Source of the DNA: UBA1563 sp041671545
Lineage (GTDB): Bacteria > Bacteroidota > Ignavibacteria > Ignavibacteriales > Ignavibacteriaceae
DNA: 64,000 nucleotides
Assembly: GCA_041671545.1 (NCBI GenBank)
Contig: JBAZBI010000007.1
Coordinates: 62,001-126,000 of the forward strand
Direction of reading: 5' to 3'
Under the pieces are notes generated by a model. The model was not told where the DNA came from, did no database searches, and saw only the letters and a program-made list of their open reading frames with translations. A program made the translations under genes and the position numbers. Positions within the stretch are counted from its first letter, which is position 1, and every line of letters starts with the position of its first letter. Of this stretch, positions 1 to 9,049 are shown piece after piece.

Positions 1-1373
1 TTTTATTGCAAATAGTATTGGGAGTAATAACAGCACATTATGGTGTTGAAGGGGGAGCTTTTTATGGAATTCCGATAGCAGAAATTTTCCCCTACGTTAT
101 TACGAGAACTTGGCATACACAACTTGGCATCTTCTGGATTGCAACCGCATGGCTTGCCGCGGGTTTATATATTGTCCCAGCTGTAAGCGGTTATGAGCCC
201 AAAGGACAGAAGCTTGGAGTGAACATACTTTTTATCGCACTCCTGGTAGTGGTTTTTGGTTCAATGGCAGGTGAATGGTTAAGTATAAAAAATCTTTTAC
301 CTGATCGATATTGGTTTTTATTTGGTCACAGCGGATATGAATATATCGACCTAGGAAGATTTTTTCAGATTGCACTTCTGATTGGATTGTTTCTGTGGTT
401 GTTTTTAATGGCTAGGGCAATCAAACCTGCTATAAAGAAAAATGATGATCAGAAACCAATCCTAATACTTTTTCTAATTTCTACAATTGCGATCGCTTCT
501 TTCTATTCTGCCGCTTTAGTTTATGGAAAACATACCAATCTTGCTATTGCTGAGTATTGGCGATGGTGGGTTGTACATCTCTGGGTTGAAGGATTCTTTG
601 AAGTTTTTGCAACGGTTGTAATTGCTTTTCTTTTTGCAAGATTAAAATTGATTTCACTTAAAATAGCAGGACAGGCAACTGTTCTTTCGGCTACAATATT
701 TTTATCCGGTGGAATCATCGGGACGCTCCATCATCTTTATTTTTCCGGTACGCCGATGGTGGTACTTGCACTTGGTTCTGTTTTTAGCGCGCTTGAGGTT
801 GTTCCTTTAGTCTTTGTAGGATACGAAGCATGGGAAAATATAAAAATATCTAAAGCAACCCCATGGGTTAAAAAATATAAATGGCCAATTTATTTTTTTG
901 TGTCCGTCTCTTTCTGGAATATGCTGGGAGCCGGTTTGTTTGGTTTTATGATTAATCCACCGATTGCACTTTATTATATGCAAGGATTGAATACTACTCC
1001 TGTTCACGCACATGCTGCATTGTTTGGTGTTTATGGTATGCTTGGAATTGGATTAATGTTATTCTGCCTGAGAGGAATCAGACCGGACATTGAGTGGAAT
1101 GAAAAACCGATTAAATTATCTTTTTGGTTGCTCAATTTTGGATTATTTGCCATGGTCATTTTTAGTTTGTTGCCTGTTGGGTTAATGCAAACTTGGGCCT
1201 CTGTTGAACATGGTTATTGGTACGCTAGAAGTTCAGAGTTTTTACAAACAGACGTAATGCAAACGTTAAGATGGATCCGGGCTTTTGGTGATACAATATT
1301 TGCAGCCGGAGTTCTCTTTCTCGTTTATTTTATCATTCAGTTGTCCGTAAAATTCATGCGTGAAAAACAATAA
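1..1373 (+). CDS. norZ: Quinol-dependent nitric oxide reductase, C-terminal part (5' truncated by window edge)
   Basis: Membrane heme-copper-superfamily enzyme reducing NO to N2O with quinol electrons. About 455 residues are visible and the frame is open to the window edge, whereas full qNOR proteins are about 750 residues, so the N-terminal half is missing. The sequence shows a run of membrane helices, the segment TRTWHTQLGIFWIATAW, GTLHHLYFSGTP with the paired metal-ligand histidines, SALEVVPL with the conserved Glu expected near FeB, and HAHAALFGVYG. The single-chain quinol type is favoured over cNorB by the loop containing GYEPKGQKLGVN and GHSGYEYIDLGRF. It lies 10 bp upstream of a cupin gene and 400 bp upstream of cydAB, suggesting a microoxic/NO-defence respiratory module. 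The family call is firm; the true start lies outside the window. Confidence 0.93.
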   Translation, partial: LLQIVLGVITAHYGVEGGAFYGIPIAEIFPYVITRTWHTQLGIFWIATAWLAAGLYIVPAVSGYEPKGQKLGVNILFIALLVVVFGSMAGEWLSIKNLLPDRYWFLFGHSGYEYIDLGRFFQIALLIGLFLWLFLMARAIKPAIKKNDDQKPILILFLISTIAIASFYSAALVYGKHTNLAIAEYWRWWVVHLWVEGFFEVFATVVIAFLFARLKLISLKIAGQATVLSATIFLSGGIIGTLHHLYFSGTPMVVLALGSVFSALEVVPLVFVGYEAWENIKISKATPWVKKYKWPIYFFVSVSFWNMLGAGLFGFMINPPIALYYMQGLNTTPVHAHAALFGVYGMLGIGLMLFCLRGIRPDIEWNEKPIKLSFWLLNFGLFAMVIFSLLPVGLMQTWASVEHGYWYARSSEFLQTDVMQTLRWIRAFGDTIFAAGVLFLVYFIIQLSVKFMREKQ

Positions 1374-1383
1374 GGTAAAAAAA

Positions 1384-1697
1384 ATGTCAGAAACAACAAA
1401 TAAAGAAATGCTGATTGATGCAATTGATTATCAAGATGGTTCAATTGTGAGTAAACAGATCATCAAAAAACCGAATGGAATATAACGCTGTTCGCGTTCG
1501 ATAAAGCTGAATCCCTTACCGAGCATACTTCACCCTTTGAAGCGGTTGTTTATATGGTTGAAGGCGAAATGGGAATTACGATTGGCGCAAATCTTTTTGA
1601 TGTTAAAGCAGGCGAAATGATAGTAATGCCGCCGAATATTCCTCACGGACTAAAAGCGACGGTTAAATCCAAAATGCTTTTAATTATGATTAAATGA
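1384..1697 (+). pseudogene. Small cupin-domain protein with a one-base frameshift
   Basis: Starting at ATG 1384, the first frame gives 33 residues ending ...KKPNGI and stops at TAA 1483-1485. Adding one base near 1479-1480 restores NGNITLFAFDK and continues in the next frame through SLTEHTSPFEAVVYMVEGE to TGA 1695-1697. This reconstructs a protein of about 104 residues. The second half carries cupin features: EHTSPFEAVVYMVEGE (motif 1 like, with His/Glu metal ligands) and MPPNIPHGLKA (motif 2 His). Small cupins of this type often sit beside NO reductase or cytochrome genes. An A-rich run at 1465-1470 lies just before the break, so a sequencing or assembly indel is as likely as a real mutation. 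Confidence 0.75.
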
Positions 1698-1773
1698 GAC
1701 TTGTTAAACATCATCTAAATGGAAAGATAAAAATCAATTGTCTTCAATAGATTAAAAACCTAAGGGAACATTT

Positions 1774-3105
1774 ATGGATCAAGTTCTACTGGCTCGAATT
1801 CAATTTGCACTAACAATCGGATTCCATTTTATATTTCCTCCACTTACTATTGGATTGGCTTGGATGCTCGTAATCTTCGAAGCGATTGGATGGAAAAAGA
1901 ATGATAAGGTTTATTCCGTAATCGGAAAATTCTTTGGCAAAATTTTGGGATTAATTTTTGCGGTCGGAGTTGCAACCGGGATTGTTATGGAATTTCAGTT
2001 CGGCACAAACTGGGCTGAGTATTCAAAATTTGTTGGAGATATTTTTGGAGCGCCTCTAGCTGCTGAAGGAGTTTTCGCTTTCTTCCTCGAATCTACTTTT
2101 CTCGCTCTATATATTTTTGGCAGAGAAAAAGTTTCAAAAGGTGTGCATTGGTTTTCTATTTTGATGGTCGCCGTCGGTTCAACAATTTCCGGTTTCTGGA
2201 TTTTAGTTGCCAACTCCTGGCAGCAAACTCCTGCCGGGTTTGTTGTTCAAAACGGACGTGCAGAATTAACTGATTTTTGGGCTGCGGTTTTCAATCCTTC
2301 TACTTTACCGAGATTTTATCATACTATTGATGCCTCTTTAATAAGTGGAGCATTTTTTGTCGCAGGCGTATCAGCATATTTTTTACTAAAAGGTAAACAC
2401 CTTGAGTTTGCAAAAACTTCTCTTCGATTTGCAATACTTTTTGGTTTGATTGTTTCCGTGTTAGAGGTTTTTCCATTTGGTCATATACACGCTCAACAAG
2501 TTGCAGAAACACAACCGGAAAAATTTGCCGCAACACAAGGACTATATACTTCGCAAGAAGGAGCGCCTGTTGCAATATTTGCTATTCCTATTGATAATCC
2601 CCCAAAACTAAAAGTACCAATTGAAATTCCCGGATTGCTAAGCTGGTTAGCTTTTGGTGATGTTAACGCAAGAATAAAAGGTATCAATGAATTTCCACGA
2701 GAAAATATTCCGCCACTATTTTTAACATTCGTTTCATACCACAATATGGTGCTGCTCGGAATGTATTTCATTTTTATAATGGCTTTATCTTCTTATTTCT
2801 TGTATAAGAAAAAATTATTTGGAAATAAAAAATTATTAAAAATATTGATGTGGTCTGTCCCTTTGCCGTTAGTTGCTATTCAACTTGGATGGATTGCGGC
2901 AGAAGTTGGTCGTCAGCCTTGGATTGTTTATCATCTAATGAAAACCAAAGATGCGGTTTCTTTTACTGTAGGTACAGGAGAATTGCTTTTCTCTATCGTT
3001 CTCTTTTCTCTCATTTATATTCTCTTAGGTTCGATGTTTCTTTTCTTACTTTTTAAGAAAATTAAAAATGGACCGGAACCGATAACGAAGGAGGTTTTAC
3101 TATGA
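1774..3105 (+). CDS. cydA: Cytochrome bd quinol oxidase subunit I
   Basis: Heme-bearing subunit of the bd-type terminal oxidase, oxidising quinol and reducing O2 in the inner membrane. At 443 residues it is a short-Q-loop form (long-loop E. coli-type proteins exceed 500). Visible family features are GFHFIFPPLTIG with the heme b595 ligand His18, the LAAEGVFAFFLESTF helix with two conserved Glu residues, FYHTIDA with the heme b558 His, a periplasmic loop with a NIPPLF/SYHNMVLLG helix, and GRQPWIVYHL. The ATG is preceded by AAGGGA. The stop overlaps the start of cydB by 4 bp, indicating translational coupling. No cydX-like small gene follows cydB. Confidence 0.97.
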   Translation: MDQVLLARIQFALTIGFHFIFPPLTIGLAWMLVIFEAIGWKKNDKVYSVIGKFFGKILGLIFAVGVATGIVMEFQFGTNWAEYSKFVGDIFGAPLAAEGVFAFFLESTFLALYIFGREKVSKGVHWFSILMVAVGSTISGFWILVANSWQQTPAGFVVQNGRAELTDFWAAVFNPSTLPRFYHTIDASLISGAFFVAGVSAYFLLKGKHLEFAKTSLRFAILFGLIVSVLEVFPFGHIHAQQVAETQPEKFAATQGLYTSQEGAPVAIFAIPIDNPPKLKVPIEIPGLLSWLAFGDVNARIKGINEFPRENIPPLFLTFVSYHNMVLLGMYFIFIMALSSYFLYKKKLFGNKKLLKILMWSVPLPLVAIQLGWIAAEVGRQPWIVYHLMKTKDAVSFTVGTGELLFSIVLFSLIYILLGSMFLFLLFKKIKNGPEPITKEVLL

Positions 3106-4133
3106 TAGACCTAAATATTATTTGGTTTTTAGTAGTCGGAGTATTGATAATTGGTTACGCAATACTCGACGGATTTGATCTTGGGGTTGGTGTTATTCAA
3201 CTTTTTACTAAAGATGAAAATGAAAGAAGAGTAAACATAAATTCAATTGGTCCGGTTTGGGATGGGAATGAGGTCTGGCTGCTAACCGGTGGTGGAGCTT
3301 TATTTGCCGCATTCCCGATAGTTTATGCTACAGTTTTCAGCGGATTCTATGTGCCGTTTATGTTACTGCTTTACTTTTTAATTTTTCGTGCAGTTTCTTT
3401 CGAGTTTAGAAAATTTTCCGATACCCCGGAAGCAAAAAAGAAATGGGATTTAGCTTTTTCAATTGGAAGTTTTGGACCCGCGTTACTTTACGGTATAGCT
3501 ATCGGTAACATAATGCGCGGCGTACCAATAGAAATTATCGATGATAAAATTGTTAACAAGATTACACTTTTAGGATTACTGAATCCTTATTCATTACTGA
3601 TTGGTGTTTTTGGGTTAGTAATGTTTACGATGCATGGGGCAATTTATCTAACAATGAAAACTAACAACGCACATCAGCAAAGGATGATAAACTGGGCAAA
3701 CAATTCTTGGATAGCCTTTGTTGTGCTTTATGTGATTGCAACAATAGCTACATTTTTTGCGGCTCCATATTTGTTTCAAGGAATGTTAAAAAACCTATTG
3801 TTCTGGTTACTGTTCATCTTGCTGCTTCTTTCAATTGTTTATATACCGATAGGCTTGAAAGCTAAGAGATTTGGTTACACTTTTTTAGCTTCTTCAGTAA
3901 GTCTTGGATCCATCATTGGATTATTGGCAATAAGTCTGTTCCCAAGACTTGTTCCTTCAAGCATTGATTTAGTAAATTATAGTTTGACGATCTATAATGC
4001 TTCATCAACTAAAAGAACACTGGAAACAATGTTGATTATTGTGTTATTAGGAATGCCGATTGTAATAGGTTATACAATTTTCATTTATAGAATATTCAAA
4101 GGTAAAGTTGTTTTGACAAAAGATAGTTATTGA
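3102..4133 (+). CDS. cydB: Cytochrome bd quinol oxidase subunit II
   Basis: Second subunit of the bd oxidase, 343 residues, the usual length for CydB. The N-terminus MIDLNIIWFLVVGVLIIG followed by YAILDGFDLGVG is the diagnostic CydB opening. NSIGPVWDGNEVWLLTGGGALFAAFP is the conserved loop after helix 2, and MRGVPIE is also family-typical. About nine hydrophobic helices follow. The start ATG overlaps the cydA stop, and the ribosome-binding site GGAGG lies inside the cydA end. No DNA-binding or cydDC assembly genes are adjacent. Confidence 0.97.
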   Translation: MIDLNIIWFLVVGVLIIGYAILDGFDLGVGVIQLFTKDENERRVNINSIGPVWDGNEVWLLTGGGALFAAFPIVYATVFSGFYVPFMLLLYFLIFRAVSFEFRKFSDTPEAKKKWDLAFSIGSFGPALLYGIAIGNIMRGVPIEIIDDKIVNKITLLGLLNPYSLLIGVFGLVMFTMHGAIYLTMKTNNAHQQRMINWANNSWIAFVVLYVIATIATFFAAPYLFQGMLKNLLFWLLFILLLLSIVYIPIGLKAKRFGYTFLASSVSLGSIIGLLAISLFPRLVPSSIDLVNYSLTIYNASSTKRTLETMLIIVLLGMPIVIGYTIFIYRIFKGKVVLTKDSY

Positions 4134-4458
4134 AAAATAATTTTCTTTATTGTTTTAAACAAGCGTTGATGAGCATAGCTGTACTCTAAAATTAATGCAG
4201 CCCATTAATCAAGAAAATATTTTTGAAGATATCAATCTTGTCTTCTCTATTCTTGATACCTTTATTATCCCTTCAACCACATAAAATCTGCTTCAGATTA
4301 TTTCCTCACCCGAAAGATGTAGTTCCCTTTTCATCCCTTTGCCTGATTGAATTTAGAAGCAAGCAAAAGTAAATTATTTCAAATTAAAAAAGAGTTTTTC
4401 CATTCTTGAATAACATGAATAGAAAAAACGTTACATAACTACTTAAAAGGAGTATTCA
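4134..4458. other. Intergenic region upstream of the DUF4398 lipoprotein
   Basis: This 325-bp stretch has no credible ORF. It contains copy 1 of the repeated 35-bp motif (4316-4350), followed by an AT-rich leader and AAAGGAG before the next start. The part just after cydB is AT-rich without a clear hairpin. Confidence 0.6.
4316..4350 (+). promoter_or_regulatory. 35-bp upstream motif, copy 1
   Basis: Strong copy reading GATGTAGTTCC, then CTTTTCATCC, then CTTTGCCTGATTGA. An AT-rich ATTATTTC sits 23-30 bp after the final A. It ends 108 bp before the DUF4398 lipoprotein start. The function is inferred from recurrence and position. Confidence 0.75.
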
Positions 4459-4839
4459 ATGAAACATATGAACATGGCTATTTTAGCCGGATGTGTTCTC
4501 TTCACAGTTGTAATTGCAGGTTGCGGAAGCAGCGCTGTGGTTGTCAATAAAGAAGCGTCCACATCGGCGATTCGTGCTGCTGAAGAGGTCGGAGCGTCCG
4601 GCATTTCCAGCGCATCACTCTATTTGCAACTGGCAAAAGAGGAGTTGCAGAATGCCCAGGGACTTGCAGAAAAGGGTGAGAAGGAACAAGCAGAATCAAT
4701 GTTGTCTCGAGCTCAAGCTGATGGAGAACTCGCTGTAGCCCTCTCTCGCAGCGATACCGACAAGAACGAAGCAGCGAAGGCAATCGAACGGGTTCAACAG
4801 CTTCGAAAAGACAACCAATTACCTCAAGAAAGGAAGTAA
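4459..4839 (+). CDS. DUF4398-type lipoprotein
   Basis: A 126-residue secreted protein. The N-terminus is a lipoprotein signal ending in the lipobox VIAG-C (Cys21), so it should be membrane anchored. The mature part is Ala/Glu-rich and predicted helical, with the DUF4398 pattern IRAAEEVGASGISSASLY followed by LAKEELQNAQGLAEKGE. The start has AAAGGAG upstream. The next gene, an OmpA lipoprotein, begins 3 bp after the stop and itself carries a DUF4398-like N-terminal half, so the pair probably forms one envelope operon. The molecular function of DUF4398 is not known. The motif copy at 4316-4350 lies upstream. Confidence 0.85.
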   Translation: MKHMNMAILAGCVLFTVVIAGCGSSAVVVNKEASTSAIRAAEEVGASGISSASLYLQLAKEELQNAQGLAEKGEKEQAESMLSRAQADGELAVALSRSDTDKNEAAKAIERVQQLRKDNQLPQERK

Positions 4840-4842
4840 CTT

Positions 4843-5682
4843 ATGAAATCCATGATTTATCTTATTACAATGGTATTTGCCGGATTGCTTGTTGGCTGCG
4901 GGGCAAGTATCCCTCCGACAGAACTCGTTAACGCGCGACAAGCTTACCAACATGCAAAAGCAGGACAAGCGGCACAATTAGTTCCGGCAGAGTTGCATAA
5001 AGCAGAAGCGGCTTTAGCTATTGCTGAAAAAGCTTTCCTGGACGATCCAAAGTCGTTCCAAACGCGTGATCTTTCTTATATCGCAGATCGTAAAGCTAAG
5101 ATGGCTGAAGCGCTCGCGATTACCGCTGCTGAAAATGCTGCAACTGAAAAAGCAAACAAAGAATATCAGGAAGCCCAAGCTCAGATTGTAAAGAACACAA
5201 AAGCGGATTTAGCAACATCTGAACGTGAAGCTGCACTTAAGACGGAACAACTTGCCGCAGCCGAAAAAAAAGCGGCTGATGCACAAGCTGCACTTGCTAA
5301 ACTAGCAGCAGTTAAAGAAGAAGCTCGCGGATTAGTAATTACGCTTTCGGGCAGTGTCCTTTTTGCATCGGGCAAATCAGCACTTTTACCGGCGGCTCAA
5401 GATCGTTTAAACCAGGTTGCTGACGCACTTCTAGCAACCAAAGAAAGAAAATTAGTCGTTGAAGGTCATACTGATGCACAAGGTTCCAACAGTTCTAACC
5501 AAGTGTTGTCACAGAAACGTGCAGATGCAGTACGCTCGTATCTAATTTCGCGAGGTTACCCGGGTGGTCTTATTCAAGCGCAGGGAATCGGTGAAGATAG
5601 ACCGGTTGCTGATAATGCCAACGCTGAAGGCAGAGCAAACAATCGCCGGGTAGAGATCGTTGTCGATCGTTCTGCAAAATAG
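4843..5682 (+). CDS. DUF4398/OmpA-domain lipoprotein
   Basis: A 279-residue envelope protein. Lipobox LLVG-C at about residue 19. Residues 25-100 resemble DUF4398 (LVNARQAYQHAKAGQAA), residues 100-170 form a long Ala/Lys/Glu-rich helix that could span the periplasm, and residues 170-278 are an OmpA C-terminal domain with VVEGHTDAQGS, LSQKRADAVRSYL and NNRRVEIVV. The Asp and Arg that bind diaminopimelate in peptidoglycan are present. It probably tethers the outer membrane to the cell wall. Downstream lies a palindrome-rich gap. The OmpA assignment is firm; the regulatory link through the upstream motif is inferred. Confidence 0.92.
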   Translation: MKSMIYLITMVFAGLLVGCGASIPPTELVNARQAYQHAKAGQAAQLVPAELHKAEAALAIAEKAFLDDPKSFQTRDLSYIADRKAKMAEALAITAAENAATEKANKEYQEAQAQIVKNTKADLATSEREAALKTEQLAAAEKKAADAQAALAKLAAVKEEARGLVITLSGSVLFASGKSALLPAAQDRLNQVADALLATKERKLVVEGHTDAQGSNSSNQVLSQKRADAVRSYLISRGYPGGLIQAQGIGEDRPVADNANAEGRANNRRVEIVVDRSAK

Positions 5683-5794
5683 CAATTAGATAGTTTGTAA
5701 AAATCTTACGATAGAATAGTAAGAATATTTACTTCTAAAAAATATAACGGCATGGATGAATGAAAGTGAATGGATGAATGGTTTCATTCAATTT

Positions 5795-5945
5795 TAGCGC
5801 GGCGAAGCCGCCAACCACCTGCCTAAGGCGGTTGATTTGAGCCCGCCGCGGCGGGAAGGATTAACGATTTATGATTTTCGATGTTAAATATAAAATCAAA
5901 AATCGTCCCGCTTAGGCGGGATTAATCCTTATTCATAAATCGTGT
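5795..5945. repeat. Cluster of REP-like GC-rich palindromes
   Basis: Several short perfect palindromes stand out against AT-rich surroundings: CGGCGAAGCCG at 5800-5810, CCCGCCGCGGCGGG at 5842-5855 and TCCCGCTTAGGCGGGA at 5906-5921. ACGATTTATGA near 5863 is repeated inverted at about 5932-5942, enclosing a large stem. The rest of the gap 5683-6047 holds no gene. It resembles repetitive extragenic palindromes rather than a simple terminator. Confidence 0.7.
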
Positions 5946-6047
5946 CCAAATAAATTAGTTCTAATCGATTAAGACCATTTATAAATGAAAAAGGTCTTAG
6001 TTGTTAAATAATCGATCAATTCAACATTAATTATTAAAGGATCAATA

Positions 6048-6479
6048 ATGAAAGCACGAATAGTTTTGGGATTTATCGTAATGATGTTTGTTCTTGCCCT
6101 GCCTGTAAATGCGGGTGGAAAAAGTGAGATTCAAAAATACTTCAATGATGCAGCTAACAAAGTGAAAGCTACCGAGAATACAACCGAGAAGCGTACAATC
6201 CTCGATGAGTCACTTAAAGGGATGTCAAAAGTTTTAAACGTAGTTCAAAGTTCACCACTCATTTCGAATGAAGATGCCACAGTTATCAGCCGCATCAAAG
6301 CTTCACTTCAAGAGAAGCAGAATGAACTTACCGGCGACAATGGTTTCACTCGCATACCGGATTCGCAGTTGAATAATTTTTCTAATTACATTGTGCAAAG
6401 TATGGAACAAGCGGAAACAATAAATATAAGTCTTGTTGCTTTGCTTTTGATTATTATACTGGTTGTGCTGTTAGTTTAA
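6048..6479 (+). CDS. Exported protein with C-terminal membrane tail
   Basis: A 143-residue protein that I do not recognise. It has a clear signal peptide (residues 1-24, ending near VNAGG), a hydrophilic helical middle of about 95 residues, and a final hydrophobic segment of about 19 residues (NISLVALLLIIILVVLLV) that reaches the C-terminus. It should sit in the inner membrane with its body in the periplasm. The start ATG has AAAGGA upstream. It is 28 bp before the peptidase-like lipoprotein gene and may be co-transcribed with it. Confidence 0.7.
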   Translation: MKARIVLGFIVMMFVLALPVNAGGKSEIQKYFNDAANKVKATENTTEKRTILDESLKGMSKVLNVVQSSPLISNEDATVISRIKASLQEKQNELTGDNGFTRIPDSQLNNFSNYIVQSMEQAETINISLVALLLIIILVVLLV

Positions 6480-6507
6480 ATAGTTTTTCTCGAACGAATA
6501 TTTATAT

Positions 6508-7635
6508 ATGCTGAATCTGCACAGTTTCTTATTAAAGGGTGCTACGTACTCAATGTTTTTTGTGATTATGAGTTATGCGGCACCCTTAATGTTGTTCTCT
6601 TCATGCAGCGCTAACCTTTCCGTTCAGCAGAAAACACAGCTTTCAGATAGCAGTGTACAAACAGTGAACTACTCAATCGTCCTTTATATTCACGGTGACG
6701 GTGACTACCTCTATCACGATACGAATGGAAAGGAATACAAAGCGGATGAACAAACGCTTACAGCAGCAAAAAAGGTCGCTCAACAAAATCCTTATGCAGA
6801 AGTGTTCATCTTTTACCAAAAACCGAAGCGGCATTTTCTTCTGTTTTTTCCTCTTCGCGATGGTGAATTCTTTTATTACCGGAACGGACAACTCGTCGCA
6901 AATCAATTGTACTGGCGTGATAACGAGAACTCGCATTTCCAAAACGAAGTGGATTTATATCACCGCTTCCATGAAAATGCTAAGCCTGAAATGGTGAGTA
7001 TGTTCCTTTATTATGGTCATGAAATTCCTGAATTCGATGGCGCGGGTTATGACGCATCTTATCCGGATCGAACATTCACAGTTGACGATCTTGCCATCGG
7101 ATTGAAAGATATCAAATCCGATTCAACAAAATTCGACCTCATAATACTTTCTACTTGCTTTGGCGGTACACCGTATACTATCAGTGCATTTAAACCATTT
7201 GCAAGAACGATTATCGCCTCTCCCGAAAATCTTCATTTATCATATTTTGATCTTGGTGCGCTGGAACGATTGGATTTAAGGATGCGGGATAGAGATGTGC
7301 CCACGTTTGCGAAAAGATTTGCTCACCAAACATTTGATCTATTGAAAAAAGATGTGCAAACGGAAGTTAGCGTTGCTGTTTATGATGCAGATAGTGTAGA
7401 AGAATATTTACATACAGTTGGCGCCGTTTATACTAAGACATTAAACACTATAAAAAGTGAAACACAGCCCCCTATAACAATCATTGAGCATTGCGATTGT
7501 GCAGAGGTTCCTGAATATCTAAATCCGACAATGAATGTTGGGGTAGAATTATTTTACCGACCGGCTCTCTTTGGAAAATCAAAGTTCAAACAGAAACACT
7601 CGGGATGGGAGTGTTTAAGAAGTGTTGCGCCTTAG
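6508..7635 (+). CDS. Clostripain-like (clan CD) cysteine peptidase homologue, lipoprotein
   Basis: A 375-residue predicted lipoprotein with a long hydrophobic N-terminus and a lipobox-like FSS-C near residue 33. The central part resembles the caspase-like fold of C11 peptidases: an opening beta strand YSIVLYIHGDGDY, a candidate catalytic His171 in YYGHEIPEFDGAG, then FDLIILSTCFGG with candidate catalytic Cys217, followed by FARTIIASPENLHLSYFD, which matches the strand after the Cys in such enzymes. The histidine/cysteine spacing of 46 residues is plausible. The substrate is unknown. The family call rests on pattern reading only, so activity is inferred. The C-terminal 70 residues contain a CDC motif and are unassigned. 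Confidence 0.65.
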   Translation: MLNLHSFLLKGATYSMFFVIMSYAAPLMLFSSCSANLSVQQKTQLSDSSVQTVNYSIVLYIHGDGDYLYHDTNGKEYKADEQTLTAAKKVAQQNPYAEVFIFYQKPKRHFLLFFPLRDGEFFYYRNGQLVANQLYWRDNENSHFQNEVDLYHRFHENAKPEMVSMFLYYGHEIPEFDGAGYDASYPDRTFTVDDLAIGLKDIKSDSTKFDLIILSTCFGGTPYTISAFKPFARTIIASPENLHLSYFDLGALERLDLRMRDRDVPTFAKRFAHQTFDLLKKDVQTEVSVAVYDADSVEEYLHTVGAVYTKTLNTIKSETQPPITIIEHCDCAEVPEYLNPTMNVGVELFYRPALFGKSKFKQKHSGWECLRSVAP

Positions 7636-7760
7636 GACGCCGCTTCGTACTATTTATTTCAAGTGAAGAAATCTTTTAAAACAATTTCTAAAAATATTTT
7701 TACTCTAAACTCTACTTAACAAAAACATTCAGCTTGTCCTCAATTTTTATAGACCGAAAT

Positions 7761-7795
7761 GATCTAATCCCTTTTTCATCCCTTTGATTGATTGA
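7761..7795 (+). promoter_or_regulatory. 35-bp upstream motif, copy 2
   Basis: Weaker left half (GATCTAATCC), but intact TTTTTCATCC and CTTTGATTGATTGA at the same spacing. It ends 47 bp before the first histidine kinase start and could drive the kinase block. Confidence 0.6.
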
Positions 7796-7842
7796 GGTTC
7801 TTCCCTTTTAGTTCTAACTTCTCCCAAATATAAAGTGGTATT

Positions 7843-9048
7843 ATGGCAAAGAATGCTCAAAAAGAAAAAAATGAAACAGTCGATGATTTGCGTCGCTCAA
7901 AAAACAATTTGAAATCCGCAGATAAAGTAAGTGAATTTGCGAATGAAGCTTTGATCGAGTCGGAGATTCGTTATCGACGGCTCTTTGAATCGGCAAAAGA
8001 TGGGATTCTTATTCTCGATGCTGAATCCGGAAAGATAATCGACGTGAATCCATTTTTAATTGAATTGTTGGGATACTCACACGAAAAATTTATTGATAAA
8101 GAAATATGGGAATTCGGATTTTTCAACGATGTAGCGGCGAATAAGGAAAAATTTTTTGAACTACAACAAAAAGGATTTGTTCGATATGAAGACCTGCCGC
8201 TTGAAACAGTTGACGGACGAAAGATCAATGTTGAGTTTGTTAGCAATGTGTATTTGGTTAACCAATCTAAGATAATCCAATGTAATATTCGGGACATCAC
8301 GGAACGGAAAAAACATGAATTAACTATTCAACAGCAAACCCATCAACTCCAAGAACTAAACGCCGCTAAAGATAAATATTTCTCTATTATCGCGCATGAC
8401 CTCAAAAGTCCATTCCAGGGGTTTATCGGGTTAACAGAATTAATGGGAGAAGAAATTTCAAGTTTTTCTGTAGCTCAATTATCTACCTATATTCAAAACA
8501 TTAACAGCACTGCAAGAAATCTGTATAAACTCTTAAGTAATTTATTAGAATGGTCTCTTATGCAACAAGGGGTATTAAGCTTTAAACCTGTGGAAATAAC
8601 TTTGTCGGAAGTAGTCGCTCAGAATATAGATATAATAATTAAAAGAGGAGAACAAAAAGGGATCAAGTTAATTCTTGATGTGGCACATAATCAGACAGTT
8701 TGGGCAGACGAGGCGATGCTTAATTCTATTTTACGGAATCTTTTATCAAATGCCGTAAAGTTCACTTCGAGAGGCGGAGAAGTAATTGTGAGCGCTAAAG
8801 AAACAGAAAATAATATTGTGGAAATAGCTATTAGGGATACGGGTACGGGAATGTCCTCTGATCTTTGTAGCAAGTTATTTAAAATTGAAGAAAAAGTCGG
8901 ACAAGAGGGAACTGAAGGTGAGGAGAGCACCGGCTTAGGTTTGTTACTCTGTAAAGAATTTGTTGAAAAACAAGGAGGGAAAATTTGGGTAGATAGCGAA
9001 GAAGGAAAAGGATCAACTTTTTATTTTACTCTTCAGGAGAGAAATTGA
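7843..9048 (+). CDS. PAS-domain sensor histidine kinase
   Basis: A 401-residue predicted soluble kinase. The N-terminal helix (1-40) contains SADKVSEFANEA, resembling the linker repeated in the next gene. The PAS domain is at about 42-156 (RYRRLFESAKDGILILD to IRDITERK). The dimerisation/HisKA domain has H-box SIIAHDLKSPF with phospho-acceptor His185. The HATPase domain has NLLSNAVKF, DTGTGM and STGLGLLL. No transmembrane helix or receiver domain is present, so the partner is probably one of the receiver proteins downstream. It starts 1 bp before the next kinase gene. Confidence 0.93.
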   Translation: MAKNAQKEKNETVDDLRRSKNNLKSADKVSEFANEALIESEIRYRRLFESAKDGILILDAESGKIIDVNPFLIELLGYSHEKFIDKEIWEFGFFNDVAANKEKFFELQQKGFVRYEDLPLETVDGRKINVEFVSNVYLVNQSKIIQCNIRDITERKKHELTIQQQTHQLQELNAAKDKYFSIIAHDLKSPFQGFIGLTELMGEEISSFSVAQLSTYIQNINSTARNLYKLLSNLLEWSLMQQGVLSFKPVEITLSEVVAQNIDIIIKRGEQKGIKLILDVAHNQTVWADEAMLNSILRNLLSNAVKFTSRGGEVIVSAKETENNIVEIAIRDTGTGMSSDLCSKLFKIEEKVGQEGTEGEESTGLGLLLCKEFVEKQGGKIWVDSEEGKGSTFYFTLQERN

Positions 9049-9049
9049 T

